64,000 bases of DNA from Lachnospiraceae bacterium (GTDB taxonomy: Bacteria > Bacillota > Clostridia > Lachnospirales > Lachnospiraceae), in NCBI GenBank assembly GCA_015057585.1, contig SVEF01000001.1, positions 124,001-188,000 on the forward strand. Direction: 5' to 3'. Both the position numbers and the translations under genes were made by a program. The notes below the pieces were generated by a model that was not told where the DNA came from, ran no database searches, and worked only from the letters and a program-made list of their open reading frames with translations. How positions within the stretch are numbered: position 1 is the stretch's first letter; the number at the start of each line of letters is the position of its first letter. Below are positions 1 through 10,328 of the stretch, one piece after another.

Positions 1-2513
1 ATACTATTAAAGTCATTGACGGTATCGCATTAAATACTACCTCCATGTCGATGTTTACGGGAGCAACCTATCAGCTGACCGCAAGTGTGACGGACCGTAC
101 GGCTCCGATTACCTGGATTTCTTCCGATCCGTCCTTTGCCACGGTAGACAATACCGGTTTGGTGACGGCTGTGAGAGCGACCGGCGCGACTCGTCCGGTA
201 CAGATTTTTGCAAGTCAGACCATTGATGGTGTTACCAAGTCTGCAGTATGTAACATTTACATTCAGCCGGCGGTGACCAAGGTAACATTAAATCCGTCGG
301 TTACCACATTGGAAATCGGGGAATACGAGACCATTAAAGCGACCGTAAGTCCTTCCGGTATCGCAGGAACGACGCTTCGGTGGTTATCTTCCGACACCAG
401 TGTGTTTGAAATTGTTGATTTTACTGACCTTTCCGCAACCATTCAGGGTAAAGCGGGCGGCGTTGCCGTATTGACTGCAATCAATGCGGAAAACGTAGTA
501 GTCGGTTACTGTAAGGTAACAGTAAACCAGCAGGCGGAGACAATTAAGTTATCCGAAACCAATGTAACGGCAAAATTATCGGCTAAGACGTATCAGTTAT
601 ATGCAACATTAACACCGGCAAATACCACCAATACCAAGTTAATCTGGTCCACAACAGACGGCAAGATTGCAACCGTTGACCAGAATGGTAAGGTGACGTT
701 TAAAGCCTCCGGCAAGGTAACGATTGTCGTGCAGTCCGAGGATAATCCGGCGTTAATTGCTTACTGTAACTTTGAAATTTTAAAGGCAGTAACCAACGTA
801 AGATTAGATGAGGATTCTCTGGAAATGTATTCCGGTGAGTCGCACAGACTGACTTATCTGGTGACTCCTGCCAATGCAAGTAACCTGGCGGTAACCTGGG
901 TATCCTTTAATCCATCGGTCGTAGCAGTGGACAGCACCGGTATGCTGACTGCAAAGTCTCCGGGTACCACGCAGATTATGATTATGACGCAGGACGGTTC
1001 GTACTACGATATTTGTACGGTTGTTGTAAAACAGAAAGCAGTCAGCGTTAAGATGAATTATACTGAGATTACGATGAATGCGGGTGAGTACTTTGATATG
1101 GAAGTTACGGTAGCACCGGCAACCAGTACAGAAAAGTCCCTCACATGGCAGAGTTTAAATTCCAAGGTGGTTACAGTTTCTTCGACCGGACGTATTACGG
1201 CAAGAGCGGAAGGTACTGCGGTTGTGCTTGTTAAGACAGAAAGCGGAGTGACCTCGTATTGTACGGTAACCGTTCTTCAGCCGGTGATTTCCATGGAACT
1301 GGATCCTTCGGATATCACCATTGATGTCGGAGATACCTTTACGATTGAACCGGTATTCAAACCGGATAATGCAACCAACCGCGAAGTAACCTGGGAAAGC
1401 AGTGATGAATCGATTGCAGAGGTAAATGCCATTGGCGAAGTTACCGGTATTTCCGGCGGTACTGCAGTAATTATATGCGAAACCGTAGATGGCGGATATC
1501 GTTCCTACTGTTTGGTAAGGGTAGAAGAGCCGGTAGTGGAAATTACAATTAATCCGGACAATTATCGCCTGGGTCTCGGAAAGTCTTATCAGCTTGAGGC
1601 GACTATTTCCAATCATGGTACGGCAACGGATATTGGTATTATCTGGAGTTCTTCGGATGAGTCTGTTTGTACGGTAGATGACAACGGAAAGATTTATGGT
1701 GTAAATTACGGATATGCTACCATTATGGCAGAAGCTGCCGATGGTTATGGTGCATATGCGACTTGTGAGGTCAGAGTGGTACGTGAAGTGACATCACTTA
1801 AGTTGAATGTCAGTGCGATTACAATCGTACAGGGAGAAACGTTTTCGTTAAAGTCAACAATTAAACCATCTAACGCAACGTATACCACAGCCATCTTTAC
1901 CTCTTCGGATGATTCGATCGCAATGGTAGATGAAGATGGTTTGATTACCGGGTTGGAGCCGGGTAAGGTTTTAATTCGTGCAGATGCAAGAGATAACAGC
2001 GGAAAATATGCGATTTGTCATGTTACTGTCATTGAACCGGTGGCTTCAACAGGTGTTACGGTTTCGGATAAGGAACTTGTAATGTTACCAGGCGAAAAGA
2101 AGCAGGTAACCATGTCGATTAAGCCGGTGAAGTCAACGGATACTGTGACCTGGTCTTCGAATAATGAAGCCATCGCATCGGTAACCGCAAACGGTACGAT
2201 TACCGCACATCAGACCGGAAATGCGACCATTACTGTAATGACTTCCTCCGGAAAGACCGCAACGGTAGAGGTTATTGTTCTTGGACTGAGCCGCGACTAT
2301 CTGGAATTGCCAATCTATACCCAGTATTCCAGATTGACGGTAGACGGAGCAAAAACAACAGTACGTTGGGATGTAGAAGACACATCCATTTGCGAAGTAA
2401 AAAATGGTGTTGTAACAGCAAGACGTGTCGGTACCACGTATGTAACAGCAACCATCAACGGAAGAACCATTAAGTGTAAAGTAGTGGTTACAAGCAATAA
2501 AAAGAAACAATAA
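1..2513 (+). CDS. Big_2 (bacterial Ig-like) repeat surface protein, 5' end cut by the window
   Basis: The frame is open from the first bases of the window, so the true start lies upstream; the ATG at 45 is internal. At least 830 residues remain. The protein is a string of roughly 80-residue Ig-like repeats. Each has a conserved threonine/proline-rich strand, a W-x-S-S/T-D core (for example TWISSDP, WLSSDTS, WESSDES, WSSSDES) and a following G-x-V-T-A/G-x-x-x-G turn. This is the Pfam Big_2 pattern, found in adhesins and other extracellular proteins of Firmicutes. No C-terminal sortase motif or anchor is seen; it ends in a short lysine-rich tail. The gene ends 20 bases before recN and may share its transcript. 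Function beyond a surface or secreted role cannot be told because the N-terminus is missing. Confidence 0.85.
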   Translation, partial: TIKVIDGIALNTTSMSMFTGATYQLTASVTDRTAPITWISSDPSFATVDNTGLVTAVRATGATRPVQIFASQTIDGVTKSAVCNIYIQPAVTKVTLNPSVTTLEIGEYETIKATVSPSGIAGTTLRWLSSDTSVFEIVDFTDLSATIQGKAGGVAVLTAINAENVVVGYCKVTVNQQAETIKLSETNVTAKLSAKTYQLYATLTPANTTNTKLIWSTTDGKIATVDQNGKVTFKASGKVTIVVQSEDNPALIAYCNFEILKAVTNVRLDEDSLEMYSGESHRLTYLVTPANASNLAVTWVSFNPSVVAVDSTGMLTAKSPGTTQIMIMTQDGSYYDICTVVVKQKAVSVKMNYTEITMNAGEYFDMEVTVAPATSTEKSLTWQSLNSKVVTVSSTGRITARAEGTAVVLVKTESGVTSYCTVTVLQPVISMELDPSDITIDVGDTFTIEPVFKPDNATNREVTWESSDESIAEVNAIGEVTGISGGTAVIICETVDGGYRSYCLVRVEEPVVEITINPDNYRLGLGKSYQLEATISNHGTATDIGIIWSSSDESVCTVDDNGKIYGVNYGYATIMAEAADGYGAYATCEVRVVREVTSLKLNVSAITIVQGETFSLKSTIKPSNATYTTAIFTSSDDSIAMVDEDGLITGLEPGKVLIRADARDNSGKYAICHVTVIEPVASTGVTVSDKELVMLPGEKKQVTMSIKPVKSTDTVTWSSNNEAIASVTANGTITAHQTGNATITVMTSSGKTATVEVIVLGLSRDYLELPIYTQYSRLTVDGAKTTVRWDVEDTSICEVKNGVVTARRVGTTYVTATINGRTIKCKVVVTSNKKKQ

Positions 2514-2533
2514 GAAAGGAGCCTTGCTTTTTC

Positions 2534-4216
2534 GTGTTACAAAGTCTTCATGTTAAAAATTTTGCGATTATAGAGGAAACGGAAGTGAATTTCCGGGAGC
2601 ATTTGAACATTATGACTGGCGAAACCGGTGCCGGAAAGTCAATCCTGATTGATTCGGTCAATGCGGCAATCGGTGCAAAAGTGTCCAAGGATTGTATCAG
2701 ACAGGGTGCGGAATATGCGCTTGTGGAACTGACCTTTGACTGCTTATCGGAAAGCCTCACAGAGGCAATAAAAGACCGTGACATCTATCCGGAAGAAGGA
2801 ATGCTGACTCTTTCCAGAAAGATTATGGCAAACGGGAAATCCATCTGCAAAATTAATGGTGAGACGGTAACGGCAGCAATATTAAAAGAAATAGCAGGCG
2901 ATTTGATTGATATTCACGGACAGCAGGAGCATCACTCCTTATTACAAAAGGCTTCACATCTGAAGTTTTTGGACCGTTTTGCACAGGAAAAAGTACAGGA
3001 ACCGTTGCGATTGCTGGATGCCGCATATCAGACTTGGAAGAAGGCAAAGGAAGAACTTGCGAATGCCTCCATGGATGAAGAAGAAAAAAACAGGGAGATT
3101 TCTTATCTGACCTTTGCAGTCGAAGAGATGGAAGGAGCCAGACTGCGTATCGGTGAAGATACGGAGCTCGAAGAGGAGTATAAGGTTCTTTCCAACAGCA
3201 GGCAGATTGTGGATGCGGTGGCAAACGGCCTTAGGTTTACCAAGGATGCAGACGAAAATGCGGAGGAGCAGGTATTGAGAGCCCTGCGGCAGATTTCTAA
3301 AGTGTCCGAGTATGATGTACAACTTAAGGAACTGGAAAGTATATTAAACAGTGCTCAGGACTTGATATCTGAGTTCAATGCCAGAGCAACCGGATATCTT
3401 TCGGAGTTAGAGGATTCCGGTGAACGCTATGCACAGGTAGGCGAGAGACTTGACAGTATCAATCAGCTGAAAGGTAAGTACGGAAAGACTATCGAAGAGG
3501 TTCTTGCGTATTGCGAGGAATGTAATAAGAAACTCGAAAAGTACAGCGATTATGATGTCTACGTAGAAAAGTTACGAAAGGAATACGAAAAGGCAGAAGA
3601 GGAATGCTTAAGACTGTGCGAGTGGATTTCTTCCATCCGTGTGGAAGCGGCAGAGCATATGACAAAAGCAATGAAACAGGCGCTCCTGGATTTGAATTTT
3701 TCGGATGTGCAGTTTGAACTTCCGTTTGAAAGACTGGAACAGTTTTCAGCACAGGGGTTTGATTCCTGTGAGTTTATGATTTCGCTTAATACGGGTGAGC
3801 CGTTAAAGCCTTTGACGAAAGTGGCTTCCGGTGGTGAACTGTCACGTATTATGCTTGCCATGAAATCGGTACTGGCGGACAAGGATGAAATTCCGACGTT
3901 GATTTTTGATGAGATTGACACCGGAATCAGTGGCAGGACTGCACAAAAAGTATCGGAAAAACTGGTACAGATTGCAAGCGGTCACCAAATACTTTGCATT
4001 ACCCATCTTTCGCAGATTGCGGCAATGGCAGATGCTCATTTCTTAATTGAAAAAAAGGTAGAAGAAGGAAGAACGCAGACACAGATTTCCGAACTTGCCG
4101 AAGAAGAGATATATACAGAACTTGCGCGAATGCTCGGTGGCGCGGAAATTACCGAAGCAGTGCGCTCAAATGCAAAAGAAATGAAACATTTGGCGGATGA
4201 TATAAAAAAATATTAA
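2534..4216 (+). CDS. recN: DNA repair protein RecN
   Basis: SMC-like ATPase of double-strand break repair, 560 residues, the usual length. The N-terminus carries the Walker A loop GETGAGKS (residues 29-36). The middle is long, charged and helical, as expected for the coiled-coil arm (about 150-370). The C-terminal half has the ABC signature ASGGELSR followed by the Walker B segment TLIFDEIDTGISG. The start is GTG at 2534 with AAGGAG about 12 bases upstream; no ATG lies in frame nearby. It follows the Big_2 gene closely and is followed by a terminator and spoIVB. In Bacillus recN-spoIVB-spo0A is a conserved order, so the recN-spoIVB pair supports both calls. Confidence 0.96.
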   Translation: MLQSLHVKNFAIIEETEVNFREHLNIMTGETGAGKSILIDSVNAAIGAKVSKDCIRQGAEYALVELTFDCLSESLTEAIKDRDIYPEEGMLTLSRKIMANGKSICKINGETVTAAILKEIAGDLIDIHGQQEHHSLLQKASHLKFLDRFAQEKVQEPLRLLDAAYQTWKKAKEELANASMDEEEKNREISYLTFAVEEMEGARLRIGEDTELEEEYKVLSNSRQIVDAVANGLRFTKDADENAEEQVLRALRQISKVSEYDVQLKELESILNSAQDLISEFNARATGYLSELEDSGERYAQVGERLDSINQLKGKYGKTIEEVLAYCEECNKKLEKYSDYDVYVEKLRKEYEKAEEECLRLCEWISSIRVEAAEHMTKAMKQALLDLNFSDVQFELPFERLEQFSAQGFDSCEFMISLNTGEPLKPLTKVASGGELSRIMLAMKSVLADKDEIPTLIFDEIDTGISGRTAQKVSEKLVQIASGHQILCITHLSQIAAMADAHFLIEKKVEEGRTQTQISELAEEEIYTELARMLGGAEITEAVRSNAKEMKHLADDIKKY

Positions 4217-4236
4217 AATATTAAAATATTAATAAG

Positions 4237-4278
4237 TACACCTTAGAATTGGGAAGAATTTTAAGGTGTATTTTTTTT
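4237..4278 (+). terminator. Rho-independent terminator after recN
   Basis: The stem TACACCTTA...TAAGGTGTA, extended by AATT-rich pairs, is followed by a run of eight T. It separates recN from spoIVB. Confidence 0.85.
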
Positions 4279-4326
4279 GATAGCACTCATACTAAAAAAG
4301 AAATTTTCATGAAATGAGGATGAGGT

Positions 4327-5601
4327 ATGAGAACATCAGAAGTGAAGAGAAAATGTGGAATCCGGCTGTATGTAATTCTTCTGTTGGCAGCCGTAGTTGC
4401 AGCCGTTTATGGACATTACTGGATGAAAATTAATGTACCGTCACAGATCAAACTTCTGGTTGGAGAAGAAGAACAGTTTGATTTTTCCTTTCCGATAGAG
4501 GCAAGCTTTACGGATGAAAATGCAGCCTCTGTACTTTATGTCAATCAGCAACCGCTTGCCAAGGACGAAATACGGATTGATTTGTCAAAACCGTTTTCCG
4601 TAAGTTCCGACGAACTTGGAGAGCACGAGGTTGTATTGAAATTATTTGGATGGATTCCCATCAAGGAAGTATCCATTGAAATTATTGAAGAGATAGAAGT
4701 AATTCCGGGCGGTGAAGTTATCGGTCTGCAGATTGAAACAGAAGGGATTCTTGTACTTGGGACCGGAATGGTAACAAAAAGAGACGGAACAACCGAAGAA
4801 CCTGCAAAGGGAATATTAAAGAGCGGAGATTATATTGTTGGAATCAACGGAGAATATAAGGTATCAAGGAGTGATTTGTTAGAGGCAATCGGCGCTGAAC
4901 CCTTGTCTCTTACTGTAAAAAGAGATGGGAAATTGTACCATGTGACGTTGCAGCCGGTGTTAGATGCGGCAGGAGTATATCGTATCGGGACATGGATTCG
5001 GACGGATGCACAGGGAATCGGAACAATTACGTATATGACAACCAATGGTGAATTTGGCGCGCTGGGGCATGGGATTACAGATGTGGATACCGGGTTGTTA
5101 ATGCATATTTCCGGCGGAAAGTTGTTTGATGCGGAAGTTTTAAGTGTAGTAAAGGGGAAAAGTGGTACGCCGGGAGAACTGATTGGGATTATCAGACAGT
5201 CCGGAATTGGAAGAATTGGAGACATATCGACCAATTGTTCCCAAGGAATCTATGGTCAGGTAAAGCGCAGTGTGGTAGAAGGGGAAGAAACCATCCCGGT
5301 TGGCTTGAAACAAGAGATTACCGTTGGACCTGCCAGTATTTTATGTCAGGTAGACTCTGCTGTCCGGGAGTATGCAATTGAGATTGAAAAAATTGAACTG
5401 GGCAGAACAAACGACAACAAAGGACTGGTTATCCGGATTACCGATGAGAATTTGCTTGCAAAAACCGGAGGAATTGTACAGGGAATGAGTGGCAGCCCGA
5501 TTATACAAAACGGCAAATTAATTGGGGCGGTAACGCATGTACTCATCAGCGATCCGACGAAGGGGTACGGGATATTTATTGAGTCCATGCTCGAAAATTA
5601 G
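4327..5601 (+). CDS. spoIVB: SpoIVB serine peptidase (S55 family, sporulation)
   Basis: Forespore-secreted protease that triggers cleavage of pro-sigma-K by SpoIVFB during sporulation. At 424 residues it matches the family length. It has one N-terminal membrane segment (about residues 13-30), a PDZ domain (about 125-205) and a C-terminal S55 peptidase domain. His248 lies in the LGHGITD motif and Ser390 in GMSGSPI; both are expected catalytic residues. The ATG at 4327 has GATGAGG just upstream. It implies an endospore-forming lineage. In Bacillus and many clostridia spo0A follows directly, but here the next genes are ABC exporters. Confidence 0.95.
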   Translation: MRTSEVKRKCGIRLYVILLLAAVVAAVYGHYWMKINVPSQIKLLVGEEEQFDFSFPIEASFTDENAASVLYVNQQPLAKDEIRIDLSKPFSVSSDELGEHEVVLKLFGWIPIKEVSIEIIEEIEVIPGGEVIGLQIETEGILVLGTGMVTKRDGTTEEPAKGILKSGDYIVGINGEYKVSRSDLLEAIGAEPLSLTVKRDGKLYHVTLQPVLDAAGVYRIGTWIRTDAQGIGTITYMTTNGEFGALGHGITDVDTGLLMHISGGKLFDAEVLSVVKGKSGTPGELIGIIRQSGIGRIGDISTNCSQGIYGQVKRSVVEGEETIPVGLKQEITVGPASILCQVDSAVREYAIEIEKIELGRTNDNKGLVIRITDENLLAKTGGIVQGMSGSPIIQNGKLIGAVTHVLISDPTKGYGIFIESMLEN

Positions 5602-5711
5602 AGAATGGTTAGAAAGATATTATACTTTCCAAAATTGCGTGACTTTTTGCGGTAATACGTTTATACTGTAGCATGTTGAAATGTTAAACAGAGCGGGAGG
5701 AAAACAGAGTT

Positions 5712-7541
5712 ATGAAACCGAAAAAGTCATACAATGTGTTCGCTGTACTTAAGCGTATGCTCAAACACATGTGGGAACAGGACAGAAAACAGTACGGAAG
5801 AATTGCACTATATACGATAGTAGCAGCAATTTATCCGTTTTTAGGAGTATTTTTACCGAAGGTTGCCATTGGGATTTTGGAACAGGGAGGAAACGACGCA
5901 GTAAAAAATCTGGTAATTGCTATGGCAGGGTATTTTGTGATAGCAGGAATTCTGGTCGTATTTATAAAATGGCTGGATGCCTATATCGGTACCCGGAATA
6001 TGAGAATACGTCTGCTGTATCTGGCTGAGATGTGTGACCGGTTGCAGAAGATGGATTACTGTTATCATGAAGATGCTTCTTTTTTTGAACAGTATCAAAA
6101 GGGCATGAATGCAGGGAACAGTAATGCCAACGGAATTGAAGGGTTATATCATAAACTGGGACAGATTGGTGCCAAACTGTTTACTCTGGTCGGTATGGTG
6201 ATTATGGCAGGCGCATTGAGCCCGCTGCTGCTAATTTCACTTATAGTGCATGTACTTGTTATATTGTTGACATCAAAACTGACACATGACTATGAGTATT
6301 CCAAAAAGGAAGAGACGTCGAAAGCATGGAGACGTATCAACTATTATCAGAGGACGACACAGGATTTTTCCTATGGGAAAGATATTCGTATTTTTAATTT
6401 ACGGAACCGGATTATGGAAAACTATCAGACAGAGATTGATACCTGTCTTCGATTGCTTACAAAGATTAAGAATCGGGAGTTTTTATACGGATTATTTGGA
6501 ATTGTTACATTGCTTCTGACGAATGTGCTGACCTATGGAATTTTAGTGGAAAAGGTGGTGGCCGGCATGCCGGTCAGCTCCTTTACGATGTACACAGCGA
6601 TGGTGGTTTCGCTTATGGCATTGATGCTCGATTTTGGCAAGGATTTAGCATTTATTTGGAATGAAGGGGAATATGTGCATGATTTTTACCGCTTCCTCGA
6701 TGCACCTTTGGTGGAGGAAGGTGAGAAGAGTGCGACAGATGTGCTTAGGAGTGATGCTTCCCGAAAGACACTGGAGGTAGTGTTTGACCATGTCTCCTTC
6801 CGGTATCCGGGAACAGAGAAAAATGTGTTTACGGATTTGAATTTTACAATTCATTCCGGGGAGCGTCTGGCGATTGTCGGTGTAAACGGAGCAGGAAAAT
6901 CAACGCTGGTAAAGTTAATGACCGGTTTATTTGCACCGACGGAGGGACATATTTATGTCAATGGTGTTGATATTGTTACACTGAAAAAGAGTGAACTGTA
7001 CAGCCTGTATTCTGCGGTGTTTCAGGAGGTTAATGTTCTGGCCTTTTCGATCCGTGAGAATGTTGCCGGCAGTTCGGTGCAGGCGGACGACGAACGTGTG
7101 AAGACCGCGCTGGATAAAGTTGGATTGTGGAGTAAGGTCGAGGGATTTGAACATGGTCTGGACCAGATGATGCTAAAGGTCATTGACGAGAACGGAACGG
7201 ATTTTTCCGGAGGAGAGCGTCAGAAACTGTGCATTGCCAGAGGACTTTATAAGGATGCAGCTATGGTCATTATGGATGAACCTACAGCGGCACTGGATGC
7301 GCTGGCGGAAGCAGAGATTTATGAGAATTTCAGCAGCCTTGTGGAAGGAAAGACCGCCGTATACATATCCCATCGTCTGGCAAGTACGAGATTTTGTGAT
7401 AAGATTGCTTTGTTTGATGCAGACGGACTTGCAGAATACGGAAATCATAACGAGCTGATGGAACGAAAGGGAAAGTATTACGAAATGTTTATGATTCAGG
7501 GAAAATACTATCAGGATGAGCAGGAAGGAGGAGAAAACTAA
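5712..7541 (+). CDS. ABC exporter, fused membrane and ATPase domains (first of a pair)
   Basis: Half-transporter of the type IV exporter fold, 609 residues. Roughly six transmembrane helices (residues 20-320) precede a nucleotide-binding domain with Walker A GVNGAGKST, signature FSGGERQK and Walker B AAMVIMDEPTAALD. A strong GGGAGG ribosome site lies upstream. The next gene encodes a homologous half-transporter, starting two bases after this stop, so the two probably act as a heterodimer. Substrate cannot be deduced; such pairs in Clostridia export peptides, lipids or drugs. The GGERQ signature departs slightly from the canonical SGGQ. Confidence 0.9.
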   Translation: MKPKKSYNVFAVLKRMLKHMWEQDRKQYGRIALYTIVAAIYPFLGVFLPKVAIGILEQGGNDAVKNLVIAMAGYFVIAGILVVFIKWLDAYIGTRNMRIRLLYLAEMCDRLQKMDYCYHEDASFFEQYQKGMNAGNSNANGIEGLYHKLGQIGAKLFTLVGMVIMAGALSPLLLISLIVHVLVILLTSKLTHDYEYSKKEETSKAWRRINYYQRTTQDFSYGKDIRIFNLRNRIMENYQTEIDTCLRLLTKIKNREFLYGLFGIVTLLLTNVLTYGILVEKVVAGMPVSSFTMYTAMVVSLMALMLDFGKDLAFIWNEGEYVHDFYRFLDAPLVEEGEKSATDVLRSDASRKTLEVVFDHVSFRYPGTEKNVFTDLNFTIHSGERLAIVGVNGAGKSTLVKLMTGLFAPTEGHIYVNGVDIVTLKKSELYSLYSAVFQEVNVLAFSIRENVAGSSVQADDERVKTALDKVGLWSKVEGFEHGLDQMMLKVIDENGTDFSGGERQKLCIARGLYKDAAMVIMDEPTAALDALAEAEIYENFSSLVEGKTAVYISHRLASTRFCDKIALFDADGLAEYGNHNELMERKGKYYEMFMIQGKYYQDEQEGGEN

Positions 7542-7542
7542 T

Positions 7543-9327
7543 ATGAAAAAGCTGTTTCATTTTATCCGACTGGCATGGGCTGTTTCTCCGATGCATATCC
7601 TTCTTTTGTTTGTGAAAGCAATTACCAACATGGCAAAGACGTTGCTGAATATTTTATTGCCAATGTTTTTAATCAATGAACTGACCGGGGCAAAAGAGGC
7701 AGAGCGGCTGCTTTTGTTTGCGGGGTTGATTGTTTTGAACAATGTAGGGATGACATTGCTTGATAATCTGCTGCAAAAATTTTCTGCGGTGTATCAGGAA
7801 AAGACCGGCAATGGCATGATGAAGCTGATGTCAGAAAAAATTATGAATCTGGAGTATTCCTATTTAGAGAATCCCATGTATCTGGATTTAAAGGAGAGAG
7901 CAGTATTTGCCATTCAAAATCAGAATGCCATTGAAAACATGGTAAATATTATTTTTCAGGTGGTCGGTCAGGCCTTTACTATGGTAAGTATGATTGTTAT
8001 TCTGGCAACACTTGGTCCGGTTCTGATTGTTGTATTGGTACTTGGCATAGTGGTTAGTCTTTTGATTTATGGCAGAGTATCTAAGCATCAGATGCAGGTG
8101 ATGCAGGAAATTATACCGATTAATCGCAGATTCGGTTATTATGCAAGCCTTGCAGAAGACAAAGCGGTGCAGAAGGACATTCGTCTTTATGGCATGTCAG
8201 ATATGATTACCGGTCGTATTATGAAGTTTTCTCATGAGACCTGTGACGTGTTTGAAAATATGCAGGTGCGTACCGGAAAGGCAATGGGACAGATGGGGGC
8301 GGTCAATGAATTTGTGACAGCATTTTCTTATGCGTATGTCGGAATCCGTACGATTAGTGATGCCTTGGGGCCGAAACTGACAATTGGGGCTCTGACCATG
8401 TATGTAAATACTGTGGTGAGTTTTTCCAATTTGGCGCTTAATTTTGGGAACGGCATTGTAAATTTGATGCAATTTCTCAACTGGCTGGAGCCTTATCTGG
8501 AATTTATGACGCTGAGCGAGGAAACAAAGGAAACAGGAAAAGTACCGTTTGCAGGTGAGGTAGAAACCGTGGAATTCAAAAATGTCACATTTACTTATCC
8601 GAATGCGGAACAGCCGGTATTAAAAAATATATCGTTTACAATTCACAAGGGAGAGAAGATTTCTGTTGTTGGATTAAACGGCGCGGGAAAATCCACACTG
8701 GTAAAGCTGATCTGTCGTATGTACAAGGCAGATAATGGTGAAATTCTCATCAATGGCAGGAATATATATGAGTATGAATATTTGTCCTATATGAAGACAA
8801 TTTCAGCCGTATTTCAGGATTACCGCCTATTTAACTTCACAATTGCTGAGAATATTTCCTGTCAGGCAATGAATGCTTCTATGGAAAAGATAGAGCGTCT
8901 GGTGGATGAGGTTGGTTTAAAGGAAAAGGTGCAGGAATTGCCAAATGGCATTTTTAGCCGTTTTGGTAAAGACTACGATGCCGAAGGCATTGAGTTTTCC
9001 GGAGGACAGGGCCAGAAGATTGCGATAGCAAGAGCACTATATAAGGACGCATCCATGGTTATCTTAGATGAACCGGCTTCGGCACTCGATCCAATCGCAG
9101 AAGCAGAAATCTATGAGAAGTTTAACAGTCTTGTAGAAGAAAAAACTGCAATTTATATCTCTCATAGGATGTCATCTTCCGTTTTTTGTGATAGAATACT
9201 GATTATAGATGGTGGAACAGTGGCAGATTTTGACACACATGAGAATCTGATGAAGAAAACAGAGAGTCTTTACTACAAACTGTTCCAGTCGCAGGCAGAA
9301 AATTACAAGTTGGAACCGGCGGTTTAG
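7543..9327 (+). CDS. ABC exporter, fused membrane and ATPase domains (second of the pair)
   Basis: Half-transporter of 594 residues paralogous to its upstream partner. The N-terminal membrane domain is followed by an ATPase with Walker A GLNGAGKST, signature FSGGQGQK and Walker B ASMVILDEPASALD. The ATG at 7543 is preferred over one at 7516 because AAGGAGGAG at 7524-7532 spaces correctly to it and the earlier ATG lies inside the upstream gene. Both partners keep the Walker motifs, so neither is obviously a degenerate ATPase. Substrate unknown. Confidence 0.9.
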   Translation: MKKLFHFIRLAWAVSPMHILLLFVKAITNMAKTLLNILLPMFLINELTGAKEAERLLLFAGLIVLNNVGMTLLDNLLQKFSAVYQEKTGNGMMKLMSEKIMNLEYSYLENPMYLDLKERAVFAIQNQNAIENMVNIIFQVVGQAFTMVSMIVILATLGPVLIVVLVLGIVVSLLIYGRVSKHQMQVMQEIIPINRRFGYYASLAEDKAVQKDIRLYGMSDMITGRIMKFSHETCDVFENMQVRTGKAMGQMGAVNEFVTAFSYAYVGIRTISDALGPKLTIGALTMYVNTVVSFSNLALNFGNGIVNLMQFLNWLEPYLEFMTLSEETKETGKVPFAGEVETVEFKNVTFTYPNAEQPVLKNISFTIHKGEKISVVGLNGAGKSTLVKLICRMYKADNGEILINGRNIYEYEYLSYMKTISAVFQDYRLFNFTIAENISCQAMNASMEKIERLVDEVGLKEKVQELPNGIFSRFGKDYDAEGIEFSGGQGQKIAIARALYKDASMVILDEPASALDPIAEAEIYEKFNSLVEEKTAIYISHRMSSSVFCDRILIIDGGTVADFDTHENLMKKTESLYYKLFQSQAENYKLEPAV

Positions 9328-9339
9328 GAGGAAAAAAGA

Positions 9340-10266
9340 ATGGGCATTGTGGTAATGGGAGCTACTTTTGTAGATATCAAGGGATTTCCGTTTGATGCGT
9401 ATATTCCGAACGGAAGAAATGCAGGGAAAATCGAATATGTGCACGGCGGTGTGGCAAGAAATGTGGTAGAGGATATTGCTAATGTAGAATTAAGACCGAC
9501 GTTTCTGGGCATTGTAGATGACACTCCGCTGGGAACTGCAGTCGTGGAAAAACTGAAAAATCACAAAGTCAATACGGAATATGTTTTATCCAGGCCGGAC
9601 GGAATGGGAACATGGCTGGCAGTGTTTGACAGTAACGGTGACGTTGCCGGCTCAATTTCCAAACGACCGGATATGATGCCTCTTCTTGATTTGCTAGAGG
9701 AAAAGGGCGATGAGATTTTTGCTGAGGCGGATTCTGTTGTACTTGAAGTAGATTTGGATAAGGCAATTGTAAAAAAGGTATTGGAACTTGCTGAAAAACA
9801 CCGGACAAAAACTTACGGTGTGGTATCCAATATGAGTATTGCTGTGGAACGAAGAGATTTCTTCCAGAAGTTCGACTGTTTTATTTGCAATGAACAGGAA
9901 GCCGGGATGCTGTTTTTGGATGATTATACAGGAATAGAACCAAAGGAACTATGTGACATTATCAAGGAAAAGGTTGCACGAGCCAAAATTCCTGCCATGG
10001 TAGTAACGATGGGAGGAAAAGGAGCTGTATATGCAGACAAAGAAGGACTTTGTGGAATTTGTCCGGCAAAGAAGGTACAGGTGAAAGACACGACCGGAGC
10101 CGGAGATGCATTTTGTTCCGGTGTTGCCATTGGTCTTACTTACGGGAAGACACTTCCGGAGGCAATTGAAATCGGGGCAACACTTGCGGCGTCAGTAATT
10201 ACGTCTTTGGAAAATGTATGTCCGAGATTTCAGCCGGAAGAACTTGGACTTGATGTTAAAAAATAG
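9340..10266 (+). CDS. PfkB-family carbohydrate kinase
   Basis: Ribokinase-like sugar or nucleoside kinase, 308 residues. The N-terminal GG-containing substrate region (HGGVARNVVEDI, residues 32-43) and the C-terminal PfkB signature DTTGAGDAFCSG, with the catalytic aspartate in GAGD, are both clear. AGGAGG lies just upstream, 12 bases after the ABC exporter stop, so it may be cotranscribed with the pair. The active-site G-x-A-R-N pattern resembles pseudouridine or ribokinase-like members, but specificity cannot be assigned. It is distinct from the 2-keto-3-deoxygluconate kinase at 48061. Confidence 0.85.
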   Translation: MGIVVMGATFVDIKGFPFDAYIPNGRNAGKIEYVHGGVARNVVEDIANVELRPTFLGIVDDTPLGTAVVEKLKNHKVNTEYVLSRPDGMGTWLAVFDSNGDVAGSISKRPDMMPLLDLLEEKGDEIFAEADSVVLEVDLDKAIVKKVLELAEKHRTKTYGVVSNMSIAVERRDFFQKFDCFICNEQEAGMLFLDDYTGIEPKELCDIIKEKVARAKIPAMVVTMGGKGAVYADKEGLCGICPAKKVQVKDTTGAGDAFCSGVAIGLTYGKTLPEAIEIGATLAASVITSLENVCPRFQPEELGLDVKK

Positions 10267-10285
10267 GAAGAGTAGAAATGTGAAA

Positions 10286-10316
10286 GGGTATCCGCAAAGT
10301 GTGGATACCCTTTTTT
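10286..10316. terminator. Bidirectional terminator between convergent genes
   Basis: The perfect stem GGGTATCC/GGATACCC is followed by six T on the plus strand and preceded by AAA on the other side. It lies between the PfkB kinase (plus) and the GltS-like gene (minus). Confidence 0.85.
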
Positions 10317-10328
10317 GAATGAGAAGAA

